NCBI RefSeq assembly: GCF_016862175.1
Contig: NZ_BOML01000070.1
Span: 1-64,000 of the forward strand
Direction of reading: 5' to 3'
Source of the DNA: Paractinoplanes durhamensis
GTDB lineage: Bacteria; Actinomycetota; Actinomycetes; Mycobacteriales; Micromonosporaceae
DNA: 64,000 nt
A program made the translations under genes and the position numbers. Of the stretch, positions 16,077 through 24,772 are shown piece by piece. The notes under the pieces are model-generated. The model did not search any database. It worked only from the letters and a program-made list of their open reading frames with translations, and was not told the origin of the DNA. Every line of letters starts with the position of its first letter. The first letter of the stretch is position 1.

Positions 16077-16826
16077 GTGTCACTTCAACCCCTTGTGCTG
16101 CCCGACGCCGACGCGGTCGGTGCCGAGGTGGCCGCGACGATCCTCGATCGCCTGGCCGCCGCGCCCGGCCGGCCGTTCCTGCTCGGTTGCCCGAGCGGCC
16201 GCACCCCGATGCCGGTCTACCGGGCCCTGGCCGGGCACGCCGCCCGCGGTGTGGACCTGTCCCGGCTGGTGATCGTGATGATGGACGACTACGTCGAGCC
16301 GGACGGCTCGCGCCGGGTCGCGCCGGAGCTGTCCTACTCGTGCCTGGGTTTCGCGCAGCGCCAGATCGTCGCGCCGATCGGGCAGGACATGGAGATCTGG
16401 GCGCCGGACCCGGCCGAGCCGGACCGCTACGACGACGCGATCGCCGCGGCCGGCGGGATCGACCTGTTCCTGCTGGCCACCGGCGCCCGCGACGGGCACA
16501 TCGCGTTCAACCAGCCCGGCACGCCGCGGGACGCCCGGACCCACGTGACGACGCTGGGCGAGGCGACCCGGCGGGACAACATGGGGACGTTCCCCGAGTT
16601 CACGAGCCTGGACATGGTGCCCACCCAGGGGGTGACCGTCGGCATCGACACGATCGCCGGCTCATCCCGCGAGGTGATCATGATCGTGTCCGGTTCGCAC
16701 AAGCATGCGGCTTATCAACGCATAAAAGCTGCTAAAGCCTACGAACCGGACTGGCCCGCCACCATCGTCGTCGAATGCAAGAACCCCACGCTCATCGCCG
16801 ACCGCGCAGCTTTCGAAGGGATTTAA
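16077..16826 (+). CDS. NagB-like sugar-phosphate isomerase/deaminase, altered active site
   Basis: This 249-residue protein has the glucosamine-6-phosphate deaminase fold. GCPSGRTPMPVYRAL binds phosphate, MMDDYVE matches the MDEYVG strand of NagB, and DGHIAFNQPG matches DGHIAFNEPG. NagB converts glucosamine-6-phosphate to fructose-6-phosphate and ammonia. Here Asp139 and His141 align with E. coli Asp141 and His143, but the ring-opening Glu148 is replaced by Gln146. A different reaction or substrate, such as isomerisation of another hexose phosphate, is therefore possible. The GTG start follows the permease operon by four bases. Its place before GH4 and a kinase supports intracellular sugar-phosphate work. 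Confidence 0.75.
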   Translation: MSLQPLVLPDADAVGAEVAATILDRLAAAPGRPFLLGCPSGRTPMPVYRALAGHAARGVDLSRLVIVMMDDYVEPDGSRRVAPELSYSCLGFAQRQIVAPIGQDMEIWAPDPAEPDRYDDAIAAAGGIDLFLLATGARDGHIAFNQPGTPRDARTHVTTLGEATRRDNMGTFPEFTSLDMVPTQGVTVGIDTIAGSSREVIMIVSGSHKHAAYQRIKAAKAYEPDWPATIVVECKNPTLIADRAAFEGI

Positions 16827-16832
16827 CGAGAA

Positions 16833-18134
16833 ATGGCAGCCATCAAGCTCGTCTACATCGGCGGCGGGTCCTCTCGCGGGGCCGGCACCATGGCGTCGAT
16901 CCTGGCCCACGGCAAGGAATTCGACGGCTCCGAGATCGTCATCCAGGACGTGAACCCGGACCGGCTGCACGCCGTCGAGACGATCGCCCGCAAGATCGCG
17001 GCGGCCGAGGGCCTGGACATCAGGATCTCCTCGACCACCGACCGGCGGGCCGCGCTGACCGACGCCGACGCCGTCCTCGCCAGCTTCCGCCCCGGCGACT
17101 TCGCGGCCCGCGCCCTCGACGAGCGCATCCCGCTCAAGCACGGCGTGATCGGCCAGGAGACCCAGGGCCCGGGCGGGTTCTTCATGTCGCTGCGCTCGAT
17201 CCACATCTACGAGGACATCATCCGCGACCTCGACGCGGTCGCGCCGAACGCGGTCATCTTCAACTACACGAACCCGGTCAACATCGTCTCGCAGGCGGTC
17301 ACCCGCTTCACCGACCGCACGATCTGGTCGATGTGCGAGGGCCCGATCGTCTTCCCGAAGACCGTGCTGCACGCGGCCGGCCTCGACCCGGCCAAGGCGA
17401 ACATCGTGATGGCCGGCGTCAACCACAACTGCTGGTCCTACGAGCACACCTACGAGGGCCGGGACCTGATGCCGCTGCTCGACGCGGCGTGGGAGGCGCG
17501 TAGGGACGACCCGACGCTCTCCGTGCACGCCAAGCGGATGCTGCGCCTGGCGGTCACCATGCGTTCGGTGCCGGCCGACTACTTCCAGTACTACTACTTC
17601 CGCGAGGAGGTCCTCCGCGAGCTGCAGGGCGCCCGCACCACCCGCGCCGAGGACCTGCTCGCCGCCCTGCCCGGCTACTGGCAGCACTACGAGGAGCAGA
17701 CCCGGGTCGAGGTCCCTTCGCTTGATCCGGCTCGCTCCCGCGGCGGGATTCACGAGCTCGAACTGGCCATCGACGTGATGAGCGCCTACTACAACGACAA
17801 AGCCGCCCGCCTCCCGGTCAACCTGCCCAACTACAAAAAAGCGCTGCCCGGCTTCGACGACGACGTCGTGGTCGAGATGTGGTGCACGGTGGACGGGCAG
17901 GGCGTGCGGCCGCTGCCGCAGAAGCCGCTCCCGCACGCGGTCCGCGGTCTCGTGCAGCAGCTGGCCGAGTTCCAATATCTCGCCGCCGAGGCCGCCTGGA
18001 AGGGCAACCGGGCGGACGGCATCCGGGCGCTCGCGGCCAACCCGATGGTGCCGACGCTCGCCGTCGCCGAGGAGCTTTACGACGAGATGGCGAACGCCCA
18101 CCGCGCCTACCTGCCGGAGCGTCTGCTCAAGTGA
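16833..18134 (+). CDS. Glycoside hydrolase family 4 enzyme
   Basis: This 433-residue GH4 protein has the NAD-binding start VYIGGGSSRGAGTMASIL, then FNYTNPVN near residue 145, SMCEGPIV and AGVNHNCW. The last two carry the metal-binding Cys and His expected in this family. GH4 enzymes cleave alpha- or beta-glycosides, often phosphorylated, by an NAD- and metal-dependent redox-elimination mechanism. It is intracellular. It lies between the NagB-like gene and a BadF-type kinase, so it may split an imported amino-sugar disaccharide or its phosphate. The kinase start overlaps its stop by four bases. Confidence 0.85.
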   Translation: MAAIKLVYIGGGSSRGAGTMASILAHGKEFDGSEIVIQDVNPDRLHAVETIARKIAAAEGLDIRISSTTDRRAALTDADAVLASFRPGDFAARALDERIPLKHGVIGQETQGPGGFFMSLRSIHIYEDIIRDLDAVAPNAVIFNYTNPVNIVSQAVTRFTDRTIWSMCEGPIVFPKTVLHAAGLDPAKANIVMAGVNHNCWSYEHTYEGRDLMPLLDAAWEARRDDPTLSVHAKRMLRLAVTMRSVPADYFQYYYFREEVLRELQGARTTRAEDLLAALPGYWQHYEEQTRVEVPSLDPARSRGGIHELELAIDVMSAYYNDKAARLPVNLPNYKKALPGFDDDVVVEMWCTVDGQGVRPLPQKPLPHAVRGLVQQLAEFQYLAAEAAWKGNRADGIRALAANPMVPTLAVAEELYDEMANAHRAYLPERLLK

Positions 18135-19132
18135 CCCGCGCGTACCTGGCGGTCGACGCCGGAAACTCCAAGACGGTCGCCCTCGTCACCGACGCCGAGG
18201 GCACCGTCCTGGGCCGCGGCCGCGGCGGAAACGGCGACATGTACGGGGCGGACAGCGTCGCCGAGGCCCTGGAGTCCGTCTTCGGCGCCGTCGAGCTCGC
18301 CCTGCACCGGGCCGGCCTCACCGCCGGGGACCTCGCCTCGGCCGCGTTCCGGATCGCCGGCGTCGACTACCCCGAGGACGCGGTGTTCTGGGACGAGCAG
18401 CTACGGTCCCGCTTCCCGGAGCTGGGCCGGCTGAGCGTCAAGAACGACGCCTACGCCTCGCTGCGCCTGCTCGACGGCTCGGGCGTCGCCGTGTCGATCA
18501 CCGTCGGCACCGGCCCGGCCGTCGCCGCCCGCGCGAAGGACGGCCGCGAGGAACACTCCGGCTTCTTCGTCTTCGACCACCTCGGCGGCGGCGGCCTCGG
18601 CAACGCCGCCCTGCGCGCGGTGGCGCTGGCCTGGATGGGAAGCGGCCCGGCCACCAGCCTCACCGACGCGATGTGCACCTTCTACGGCGTCGCCGACGGC
18701 TGGCACCTGCGCCACGAGTTCACCCGCCGGTTCGGCGCGCGCCCGGCGACCGACCTGTGGCGGGCGGCGCGACTCGTCCTCGCCGCGGCCGGCGACGGCG
18801 ACCCGGTCGCCCGCGACATCGTCGGCACCCAGGCCGAAGCGTTCGTCCGGTACGCCGAGTGGTGCACCCGCCGGGCCGGCGTCGACCTCGCCTCCGGTGA
18901 CCTGCCGGTGCTGCTCAACGGCTCGGTCGCCACCTCGGAACACCCGGCCATGCGCGACGCGCTCACCGCCGAGCTCGCCCGGGTCGCTCCCGCCGCCCGG
19001 GTGGTCGTCGCCGACGCGTCCCCGCTCAGCGGCGTCGTCCTCGACGCGCTCGCCGAGGGCGGCCTCGACATCGGCCCCGACCTGCTCACCCGGGTGCGCG
19101 GCGCGCACCCCGACGACTTCCTCACGACCTGA
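18131..19132 (+). CDS. BadF/BadG-type sugar kinase (GlcNAc kinase-like)
   Basis: This 333-residue member of the BadF/BadG/BcrA/BcrD ATPase family, which includes N-acetylglucosamine kinase, has the actin-fold phosphate-1 motif AVDAGNSKTVALV at the N terminus. SVKNDAYASLR follows near residue 100 and ITVGTGPAVAAR near 120, with an adenosine-side LLNGSVAT segment. It probably phosphorylates a free sugar released by the GH4 or GH3 enzyme. The GTG start overlaps the GH4 stop (GTGA). Sugar identity is inferred from context only. Confidence 0.8.
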   Translation: MTRAYLAVDAGNSKTVALVTDAEGTVLGRGRGGNGDMYGADSVAEALESVFGAVELALHRAGLTAGDLASAAFRIAGVDYPEDAVFWDEQLRSRFPELGRLSVKNDAYASLRLLDGSGVAVSITVGTGPAVAARAKDGREEHSGFFVFDHLGGGGLGNAALRAVALAWMGSGPATSLTDAMCTFYGVADGWHLRHEFTRRFGARPATDLWRAARLVLAAAGDGDPVARDIVGTQAEAFVRYAEWCTRRAGVDLASGDLPVLLNGSVATSEHPAMRDALTAELARVAPAARVVVADASPLSGVVLDALAEGGLDIGPDLLTRVRGAHPDDFLTT

Positions 19133-19143
19133 AGGACTCCGCG

Positions 19144-21420
19144 ATGAAGTACGACGTCGACGCCCTCACCCTGGAAGAGAAGGCGTCCCTGCTCTCCGGG
19201 CACGACGACTGGTACACCGAGACGATCGACCGGCTCGGCATCCCCGCGATCGAGGTCGGCGACGGCCCGCACGGGCTGCGCAAGGAGACCGGCGTCGACA
19301 TGGTGTGGGTGCCGGCCACCGGCTTCCCGACCGCCTCGGCGATGGGCGCCTCCTGGGACCGCGACCTGGTCCGCCGGGTGGCGGCGGCGATCGGCGCGGA
19401 GGCCCGGGCCGAGGGCGTCCAGGTCGTGCTCGGGCCGGGCGTCAACATGAAGCGGTCCCCGCTGTGCGGGCGCAACTTCGAGTACTTCGCCGAGGACCCG
19501 ATGCTCGCCGGCGAGCTGGGCGCCGCCTACGTGCGCGGCCTGCAGGAGACCGGCGTCGGGGCGTCGCTCAAGCACTTCGCGGCCAACAACCAGGAGATCG
19601 AGCGGACCCGGATCTCGGTGGAGGCCGACGAACGTACGCTCCGGGAGATCTATCTCGCCGCCTTCGAGCGGGTCGTCAAGACCGCCGACCCGTGGACGGT
19701 GATGTGCTCCTACAACCGGCTGCACGGGGTGCACGCCTCGGAGAACCGGTGGCTGCTCACCGAGATCCTGCGCGACGAGTGGGGGTACGAGGGCCTGGTC
19801 GTCTCCGACTGGAACGCCGTGCACCACCGGGTCCGCGCCCTGGCCGCCGGCCTCGACCTGGAGATGCCCGGCACCGGCGGGGTGACCGACGCCGAGATCG
19901 TCGCCGCCGTCCGCTCGGGCGAACTCCCGGAGAGCGTCGTCGACGGGGCCGCCCGCCGGGTGCTGCGCCTGGTCGAGCGGGCCTACCCGGGCCCGGACCT
20001 GGTCAACGGCCCGATCGTCGACCTCGGCGTGCCGCCCGGTCGCCGGTTGTCCGCCGAGCAGCTCGCTCTGCTGCGCGCCGACGAGCACCACGCGCTCGCC
20101 CGCGAGGCGGCCGCTGGCTGCGTGACCCTGTTGCGCAACGAAAACGCAGCGCTGCCGTTGAAAAAAGGCCGGATCGCCGTCGTCGGCGCGTTCGCCGCGC
20201 ACGCCCGCATCCAGGGCGGCGGCTCCTCCGGGGTCGACCCGACCCGCGTCGACAACGCCCTCGACCTGCTCAGCGAGGTCTACGGCGACCGGCTCGGCTA
20301 CGCGCCCGGCTACGTCCACAAGCCGATGAACGCCTACCAGGACGACCTGCGCGCCTACCTCGACGCGCACGACAGCCCGTTCGTCGACGACGGCCGGGGG
20401 CCGGCCCGCCGGTCGGCCGCGCTCGCCGAGGCGCTGCGCCTGGCCGCCGCGGCCGAACGCGTCGCGGCCGGCCCGCTCTCCGCCCAGGCCGGCCGGCTCA
20501 TCGACGAGGCCGCCGCGGTCGCCGCCGGCGCCGAGGTGATCGTGGTGTTCGCCGGCCTGCCGCTCGCCTTCGAGCAGGAGGCCGACGACCGGACCACCCT
20601 GGCGCTGCCCGCCGACCAGGTCGCCCTCATCGAGCGTCTGGCCGGCCTGGAAGCGACCCTCGTCGTGGTGCTGTCGAACGGCGCGGCGGTGACCATGGAC
20701 CCGTGGCACGACCGGGCCGACGCGATCGTCGAGGCGTGGCTGCCCGGGCAGGCCGGCGCGGGCGCGGTCGTCGACGTCCTGCTCGGCCGGGTCAACCCGT
20801 CCGGCAAGATCGCCGAGACGTTCCCACTGGCCGTCGAGGACACCCCCGCCTACGTGACGTGGACCGGTGAGCGCGGCACGGTCCTCTACGGCGAGGGGGT
20901 GTTCATCGGCTACCGCTGGTACGACGCGCTCCGCCGCGAGGTCCGCTACCCGTTCGGCCACGGCCTGTCCTACACGACGTTCGCCTACACCGACCTCGAC
21001 GTGCTGATCGGCGACGCCGTGCAGGTCTCGTGCACGGTCACCAACACCGGCACCGTCGCCGGCCAGGAGATCGTCCAGCTCTACGTCGGCGATCCGGACG
21101 CCGCGGTCCGCCGCCCGCTGCGCGAGCTCCGCGGCTTCGAAAAGATCAAGATCAATCCCGGCGACAGCGTACGGGTGACCTTCGCGCTTGACGATCGCGA
21201 CTTCGCGTACTGGGACGTCGCGGCCGGCCGTGGCGACGGGAAATTCGGGGCCTGGCGCCGGGAGGGCGGCGAGTTCGTGATCGAGGTCGGCGCGTCCTCG
21301 CGCGACATCCGGTTGCGCACGAGCATCGACCTGCCCGACGACCCGAAGCTCGCGCCCCTGGTGCCCGACGAGGACCTGCTGAAGCTCGGCGCCTCGCGTT
21401 TCACCCAGGGCTACCGTTAG
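19144..21420 (+). CDS. Glycoside hydrolase family 3 enzyme
   Basis: This 758-residue GH3 enzyme has no signal peptide and so is likely cytoplasmic. The N-terminal (beta/alpha)8 domain carries GDGPHGLRKE, SLKHFAANNQE and the nucleophile region VVSDWNAVH with Asp222. An alpha/beta sandwich domain follows (ITLLRNENAALPLKKGRIAV-like start near residue 325). A fibronectin-III-like domain ends the protein (SCTVTNTGTVAGQEIVQLYV near 620). This layout matches three-domain beta-glucosidases. It lies 11 bases after the kinase gene with AAGGA upstream. Its stop overlaps an operator-like palindrome. Confidence 0.88.
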   Translation: MKYDVDALTLEEKASLLSGHDDWYTETIDRLGIPAIEVGDGPHGLRKETGVDMVWVPATGFPTASAMGASWDRDLVRRVAAAIGAEARAEGVQVVLGPGVNMKRSPLCGRNFEYFAEDPMLAGELGAAYVRGLQETGVGASLKHFAANNQEIERTRISVEADERTLREIYLAAFERVVKTADPWTVMCSYNRLHGVHASENRWLLTEILRDEWGYEGLVVSDWNAVHHRVRALAAGLDLEMPGTGGVTDAEIVAAVRSGELPESVVDGAARRVLRLVERAYPGPDLVNGPIVDLGVPPGRRLSAEQLALLRADEHHALAREAAAGCVTLLRNENAALPLKKGRIAVVGAFAAHARIQGGGSSGVDPTRVDNALDLLSEVYGDRLGYAPGYVHKPMNAYQDDLRAYLDAHDSPFVDDGRGPARRSAALAEALRLAAAAERVAAGPLSAQAGRLIDEAAAVAAGAEVIVVFAGLPLAFEQEADDRTTLALPADQVALIERLAGLEATLVVVLSNGAAVTMDPWHDRADAIVEAWLPGQAGAGAVVDVLLGRVNPSGKIAETFPLAVEDTPAYVTWTGERGTVLYGEGVFIGYRWYDALRREVRYPFGHGLSYTTFAYTDLDVLIGDAVQVSCTVTNTGTVAGQEIVQLYVGDPDAAVRRPLRELRGFEKIKINPGDSVRVTFALDDRDFAYWDVAAGRGDGKFGAWRREGGEFVIEVGASSRDIRLRTSIDLPDDPKLAPLVPDEDLLKLGASRFTQGYR

Positions 21421-21433
21421 GAAACCAGTTTCC
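21420..21433. promoter_or_regulatory. Operator copy 1, GGAAACCAGTTTCC
   Basis: This 14-base near-perfect palindrome overlaps the last base of the GH3 stop codon. It matches the site at 21499-21512 at 12 of 14 positions and lies 34 bases before the -35 element of the secreted glycosidase promoter. Confidence 0.5.
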
Positions 21434-21466
21434 TAGGTGTTTCCGAGCAACACTCCGGTAACACTA

Positions 21467-21496
21467 TTGACATCGGTAAATGCTCCTTCGTAGGTT
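21467..21496 (+). promoter_or_regulatory. Sigma70-like promoter of the secreted glycosidase
   Basis: A perfect -35 TTGACA (21467-21472) and a -10 TAGGTT (21491-21496) are separated by 18 bases. Transcription would start near 21503, inside the second operator copy. This is one of the clearest promoters in the window. Confidence 0.6.
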
Positions 21497-21498
21497 GA

Positions 21499-21512
21499 GG
21501 AAACCTTTTTCC
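21499..21512. promoter_or_regulatory. Operator copy 2, GGAAACCTTTTTCC
   Basis: This repeats the GGAAAC-N2-(G/T)TTTCC pattern of 21420-21433. It sits just after the -10 element, over the expected transcription start, where a bound repressor would block initiation. Confidence 0.5.
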
Positions 21513-21571
21513 GCTGGGCCGGTCAAAGTCGGTCAACTCCCACGGCGGGTCATCCCCGAAGGAGTTGGCAG

Positions 21572-22927
21572 ATGCTGAAACGACTGGGCCGGCTGCTGGC
21601 CGTGCCCGTGTTGCTCGTCGTCGCCCTGATCGCTCAGCCGGCGCTGCCCGCGCTGGCCGCGGCCGAGACGATGACCGTCGACATGGCCACCTACGGCGGG
21701 ACGCCCACCTACCGGGCGTCCGGCTTCATCTACGGCATCTCGCAGAACGGCGCGACCCCGTCGTCGTCGCTGCAGAGCCAGATCAAAGTGAAGGTGATGC
21801 GGGCCGGCGGGTCGCAGATAGGGTGCCCGAACGGCGGGTACGTCAACGGCGGCTACACGGCGCGGTGGAACTTCATCAAGGCCTACTACGCCCGGGCCAA
21901 GGCCACCGGCGCGCGGTTCAGCCTGCTGCTGTCCGGCATGTGGGGCTCGGACGGGGTCTGCACGGTGCCGCGCTGGCCCGGCGACAGCAGCAACTGGACG
22001 GAGTACACCAACTTCGTCAACCAGCTGATCGCCGACGCCAAGGCCAACGGCATGACCGGCAGCGACGTGCGCTGGGACCTGTGGAACGAGCCGAACATCT
22101 TCTTCTGGGGCCGCACCCAGAGCCAGTACCTGGAGATGATCCGGCGCGGCACCCAGCTGGTGCGGGCGGCCATCCCGGGCGCGGTGATCGAGGGGCCCAG
22201 CTACGCCGGGGTGCCGACCACGTCCAACTCGTGGTGGACCACCTACCTCGACTACGTGAAGGCCAACAACGTCGTGCCGAACATCATGAGCTGGCACGAC
22301 CTGCCCGGCGACCCGGCCGTCGACTGGGCCAACCTGTCCGGGATGCTCTCGTCACGCGGCATCACGATCAGCGGCACCTCGGTCAACGAGTACGGCGCGT
22401 TCGGTGACGAGCAGCAGCCCGGCCCCTCGGCCTGGTACATCGCCCGGCTCGAACGCTGCAACTGCGACGGCGCCCGGGCCAACTGGGGGATGGTCGGCCA
22501 GACGCCGTCGCTGTACGACACGTTCGGCTGGCTGGTCACCGCGAACGCGAACCAGCCGATGGGGCAGTGGTGGGTCTACAAGCGCTACGCCGACCAGACC
22601 GGCCAGCGCACGAAGATCACCGAGAGCGCCGGCCACGACGGCACCGTGTTCCAGGACTCGTCGGCGCGTAAGTCGATCGCGGTCTACGGCGCCAAGGCCG
22701 GCGGCGCCCAGGGCACGATCGACATCCGCTACACCGGCATCCCGTCCTGGCTGGTCACCGGCACCACGGTGAACGTCCTGGTGGAGCGGTTGCCGTCGAC
22801 AAACGCCTACGTGAGCGCGCCGACCGTGGTGTCCAACGCGCGGGCGACGGTCAGCGGCGGCGCGATCACCGTCTCGGTCAACTGGGCGAGCAACAAGGAC
22901 GCGTACGCGGTGACCCTCACGCCGTAG
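21572..22927 (+). CDS. Secreted glycosidase-like protein (clan GH-A type)
   Basis: This 451-residue protein has a clear signal peptide: MLKRLGRLL, a long hydrophobic stretch, and ALAAAET with likely cleavage near residue 31. The catalytic domain has WDLWNEPN with Glu173 as probable acid/base and VNEYGAF with Glu273 as probable nucleophile. These are the two glutamates of clan A hydrolases such as GH39-like enzymes. A beta-sandwich-like tail follows after about residue 350. It should cut an extracellular polysaccharide whose products the upstream importer could take up. The family assignment is by motif only. An own promoter and two operators precede it. Confidence 0.75.
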   Translation: MLKRLGRLLAVPVLLVVALIAQPALPALAAAETMTVDMATYGGTPTYRASGFIYGISQNGATPSSSLQSQIKVKVMRAGGSQIGCPNGGYVNGGYTARWNFIKAYYARAKATGARFSLLLSGMWGSDGVCTVPRWPGDSSNWTEYTNFVNQLIADAKANGMTGSDVRWDLWNEPNIFFWGRTQSQYLEMIRRGTQLVRAAIPGAVIEGPSYAGVPTTSNSWWTTYLDYVKANNVVPNIMSWHDLPGDPAVDWANLSGMLSSRGITISGTSVNEYGAFGDEQQPGPSAWYIARLERCNCDGARANWGMVGQTPSLYDTFGWLVTANANQPMGQWWVYKRYADQTGQRTKITESAGHDGTVFQDSSARKSIAVYGAKAGGAQGTIDIRYTGIPSWLVTGTTVNVLVERLPSTNAYVSAPTVVSNARATVSGGAITVSVNWASNKDAYAVTLTP

Positions 22928-22933
22928 GCCGCG

Positions 22934-23587
22934 TCAGGCTTCCGCCTGCAGCACCGGCCCGAACAGACGCCGCGTCTGTTCGGGCCGCAGGCCCATGAAC
23001 TTCCCGAACGCGGTGACCAGGATCGTGTCCGGTTCCGCCGCGGTCGCGATGGTGCCGGTCGCGGTCACCCGGCGGCCCTCCACCGCGACCACCTCGGCGG
23101 TGAGCCGCAGCGGGGTCAGCAGCGGCACCGGCGCCCGGTAGGCGGTGTCCAACCGGACGGTCATTCCCGGATTGCCGGAGGCCACCACGGCGTGGCCGAG
23201 GATCTGGTCGAGCAGCATCGCGCTGACCCCGCCGTGCGCGAACCGGGGCGGCCCCTCGAAGGCCAGGCCCAGCGTGCACCACCCGATCGACGTGCCGCCG
23301 GCCGTCTCGATGCGCAGCGGCGGCGCGAGCGCGCTCCCGCCGCCGGTCACCGGGTTGTACATCCGGACCCTGCCGAGCAGGTCGTCCGCGCTGGCCGGGG
23401 TGGACCGGCCGCGCACCCGCTCGCCGAGCCGCCCGGCCACCGCCCGGATCTCGGCGGCCGCCGCGAGCAGATCGCCGGCCGGCATCTCGGTGGCGGTTGC
23501 CCGCTCGACCAGCTCCCGCAGCGCGTCGCCCAACTCGGTGACCGCCGCGCGCCGCGTTTCTTTGAAGTCCTCCACAGAGAACAGCAT
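22934..23587 (-). CDS. PaaI-type hotdog thioesterase
   Basis: This 217-residue protein has a C-terminal hotdog domain of the PaaI/acyl-CoA thioesterase type. GPPRFAHGGVSAMLLDQILGHAV near residue 130 is the His-Gly-Gly helix of that family, followed by RLDTAYRAPVPLLTPLRL. An N-terminal helical extension of about 85 residues is unlike minimal thioesterases. It probably hydrolyses a CoA thioester to keep free CoA available during steroid or fatty-acid breakdown. It is divergent from an SRPBCC gene, and a KstR box lies 50 bases before its ATG, so KstR control is likely. Confidence 0.8.
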   Translation of the reverse strand: MLFSVEDFKETRRAAVTELGDALRELVERATATEMPAGDLLAAAAEIRAVAGRLGERVRGRSTPASADDLLGRVRMYNPVTGGGSALAPPLRIETAGGTSIGWCTLGLAFEGPPRFAHGGVSAMLLDQILGHAVVASGNPGMTVRLDTAYRAPVPLLTPLRLTAEVVAVEGRRVTATGTIATAAEPDTILVTAFGKFMGLRPEQTRRLFGPVLQAEA

Positions 23588-23636
23588 CGCCGCCCGCTGC
23601 CGGGCAGCGCAGAGCTAGTGAATCAAGTCACACTGC

Positions 23637-23650
23637 TATAACCTGTTCTA
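23637..23650. promoter_or_regulatory. KstR box TATAACCTGTTCTA
   Basis: The complement, TAGAACAGGTTATA, fits the KstR consensus TnnAACnnGTTnnA and is identical to the box before kstD. It lies between the divergent thioesterase and SRPBCC genes. Confidence 0.8.
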
Positions 23651-23675
23651 GTTGCTCTGAAGGAGGAGGCGCGCG

Positions 23676-24107
23676 ATGGCCAAGGTGACCGTTGAGGCCG
23701 ATGCCAAGGCGGATCCGCAGCGGATCTGGGAAGTCCTGTCGACCCCGTCCCGGGTCCCGGAATGGAACACGATGCACGAGGGATTCACCGGTGACGTCCC
23801 GGCGACGCTCGCCGAGGGCACGACCTACAAGCAGCGGGTCAAGCTGATGGGCATGCCCGCCGAGATGGCCTGGCGGGTCACCACCGCCGACGCGCCGGGC
23901 CGGCTCGAGCAGAACGGCGACGGCCCGATGGGCGTCAAGGCGAAGAACCTCTTCGTCGTCGAGCCGAGCGACAGCGGCTCGCACATCACCTACGAGATGG
24001 AGTTCATCGGCCCGGCGCTGAAGGGCCCGATGGCCGGCATGCTCGAGAAGCAGGCCGGTGCCGCCGGTCAGCAGGCCCTCGCCAAGCTGGTCGCCCTGGT
24101 GGAGTAG
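23676..24107 (+). CDS. SRPBCC / polyketide cyclase-like protein
   Basis: This 143-residue START-like (SRPBCC) protein starts MAKVTVEADAKADPQRIWEVLSTPSRVPEWN, the usual first strand and helix, and ends in a long C-terminal helix. Such folds bind hydrophobic ligands such as sterols or lipids in a deep cavity. In this KstR-controlled place it might carry a steroid intermediate, but no activity is known. GGAGGAGG lies ahead of the ATG. It ends three bases from the convergent kstR stop. Confidence 0.8.
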   Translation: MAKVTVEADAKADPQRIWEVLSTPSRVPEWNTMHEGFTGDVPATLAEGTTYKQRVKLMGMPAEMAWRVTTADAPGRLEQNGDGPMGVKAKNLFVVEPSDSGSHITYEMEFIGPALKGPMAGMLEKQAGAAGQQALAKLVALVE

Positions 24108-24110
24108 GGC

Positions 24111-24719
24111 TCAGCGCAGGAGCAGCCGGCTGGCCAGCTCCAAATGGTTGACCACGTCGTTCGCCGAGGCGCGGCGGGTCACCCAGGCCACCAGGTTGGA
24201 CAGCCACACGTCGCCGATGACCCGGGCCTTCGCCTGGTCGTCGGCGGTCGGCTCGCCGTCGGTCATGGCCCGGGTGAACATGTCCTCCATCAGCCGCGCG
24301 ACCGCGTTGACCTCGGCGCTCGCGGACGGGTCGGCGAACATGAAGGCCCGGGTCATCGCCTCGGTGAGCAGCGGCTCGCGCTGCATCGCCCGGGTCACCC
24401 GGCTGAGCACGAACTGCATCCGCTCGTGCGGGGTGTCGCCGGGGATCGGCTTGCGCTCCAGCTTGTCCTGGATCTTCTCCAGCTCCAGGGCCAGCGCCGA
24501 CACCAGCAGGTGGATCTTCGACGGGAAGTAGCGGTAGAGCGTGCCGAGGGCCACCTCCGCCCGCTCCGCGACGGTGCGCATCTGCACCGCGTCGTAGCCG
24601 CCCTTGGACGCCAACTGCAGCGTCGCCTCGAGGATCCGGCGCCGCCGGTCCCGCTGCGCGGCCGAGCCCTGATCGCTGTCGAGTGCGCCGGCACTGGTAT
24701 TCGTTCTCGGTGCTGCCAT
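24111..24719 (-). CDS. kstR: TetR-family repressor of cholesterol catabolism, KstR
   Basis: This 202-residue TetR regulator aligns along its length with my recollection of M. tuberculosis KstR. Shared segments include QRDRRRRILEATLQLASKGGYDAVQMR, TLYRYFPSKIHLLVSALALE and REPLLTEAMTRAFMFADPSAS. KIGDVWLSNLVAWVTRRAS-like sequence near the C terminus also matches. KstR represses the steroid side-chain and ring genes and is released by 3-oxo-cholestenoyl-CoA-type ligands. The ATG at 24719 is set by homology. It is divergent from fadE28, and a KstR box and a second AACCTGTT core lie in the gap, so it probably represses itself. Confidence 0.93.
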   Translation of the reverse strand: MAAPRTNTSAGALDSDQGSAAQRDRRRRILEATLQLASKGGYDAVQMRTVAERAEVALGTLYRYFPSKIHLLVSALALELEKIQDKLERKPIPGDTPHERMQFVLSRVTRAMQREPLLTEAMTRAFMFADPSASAEVNAVARLMEDMFTRAMTDGEPTADDQAKARVIGDVWLSNLVAWVTRRASANDVVNHLELASRLLLR

Positions 24720-24772
24720 CGTTACCTCTCGCGGCCTGAATCCTGTCGCCAGCCTAGCAACGCCATGTTGAC

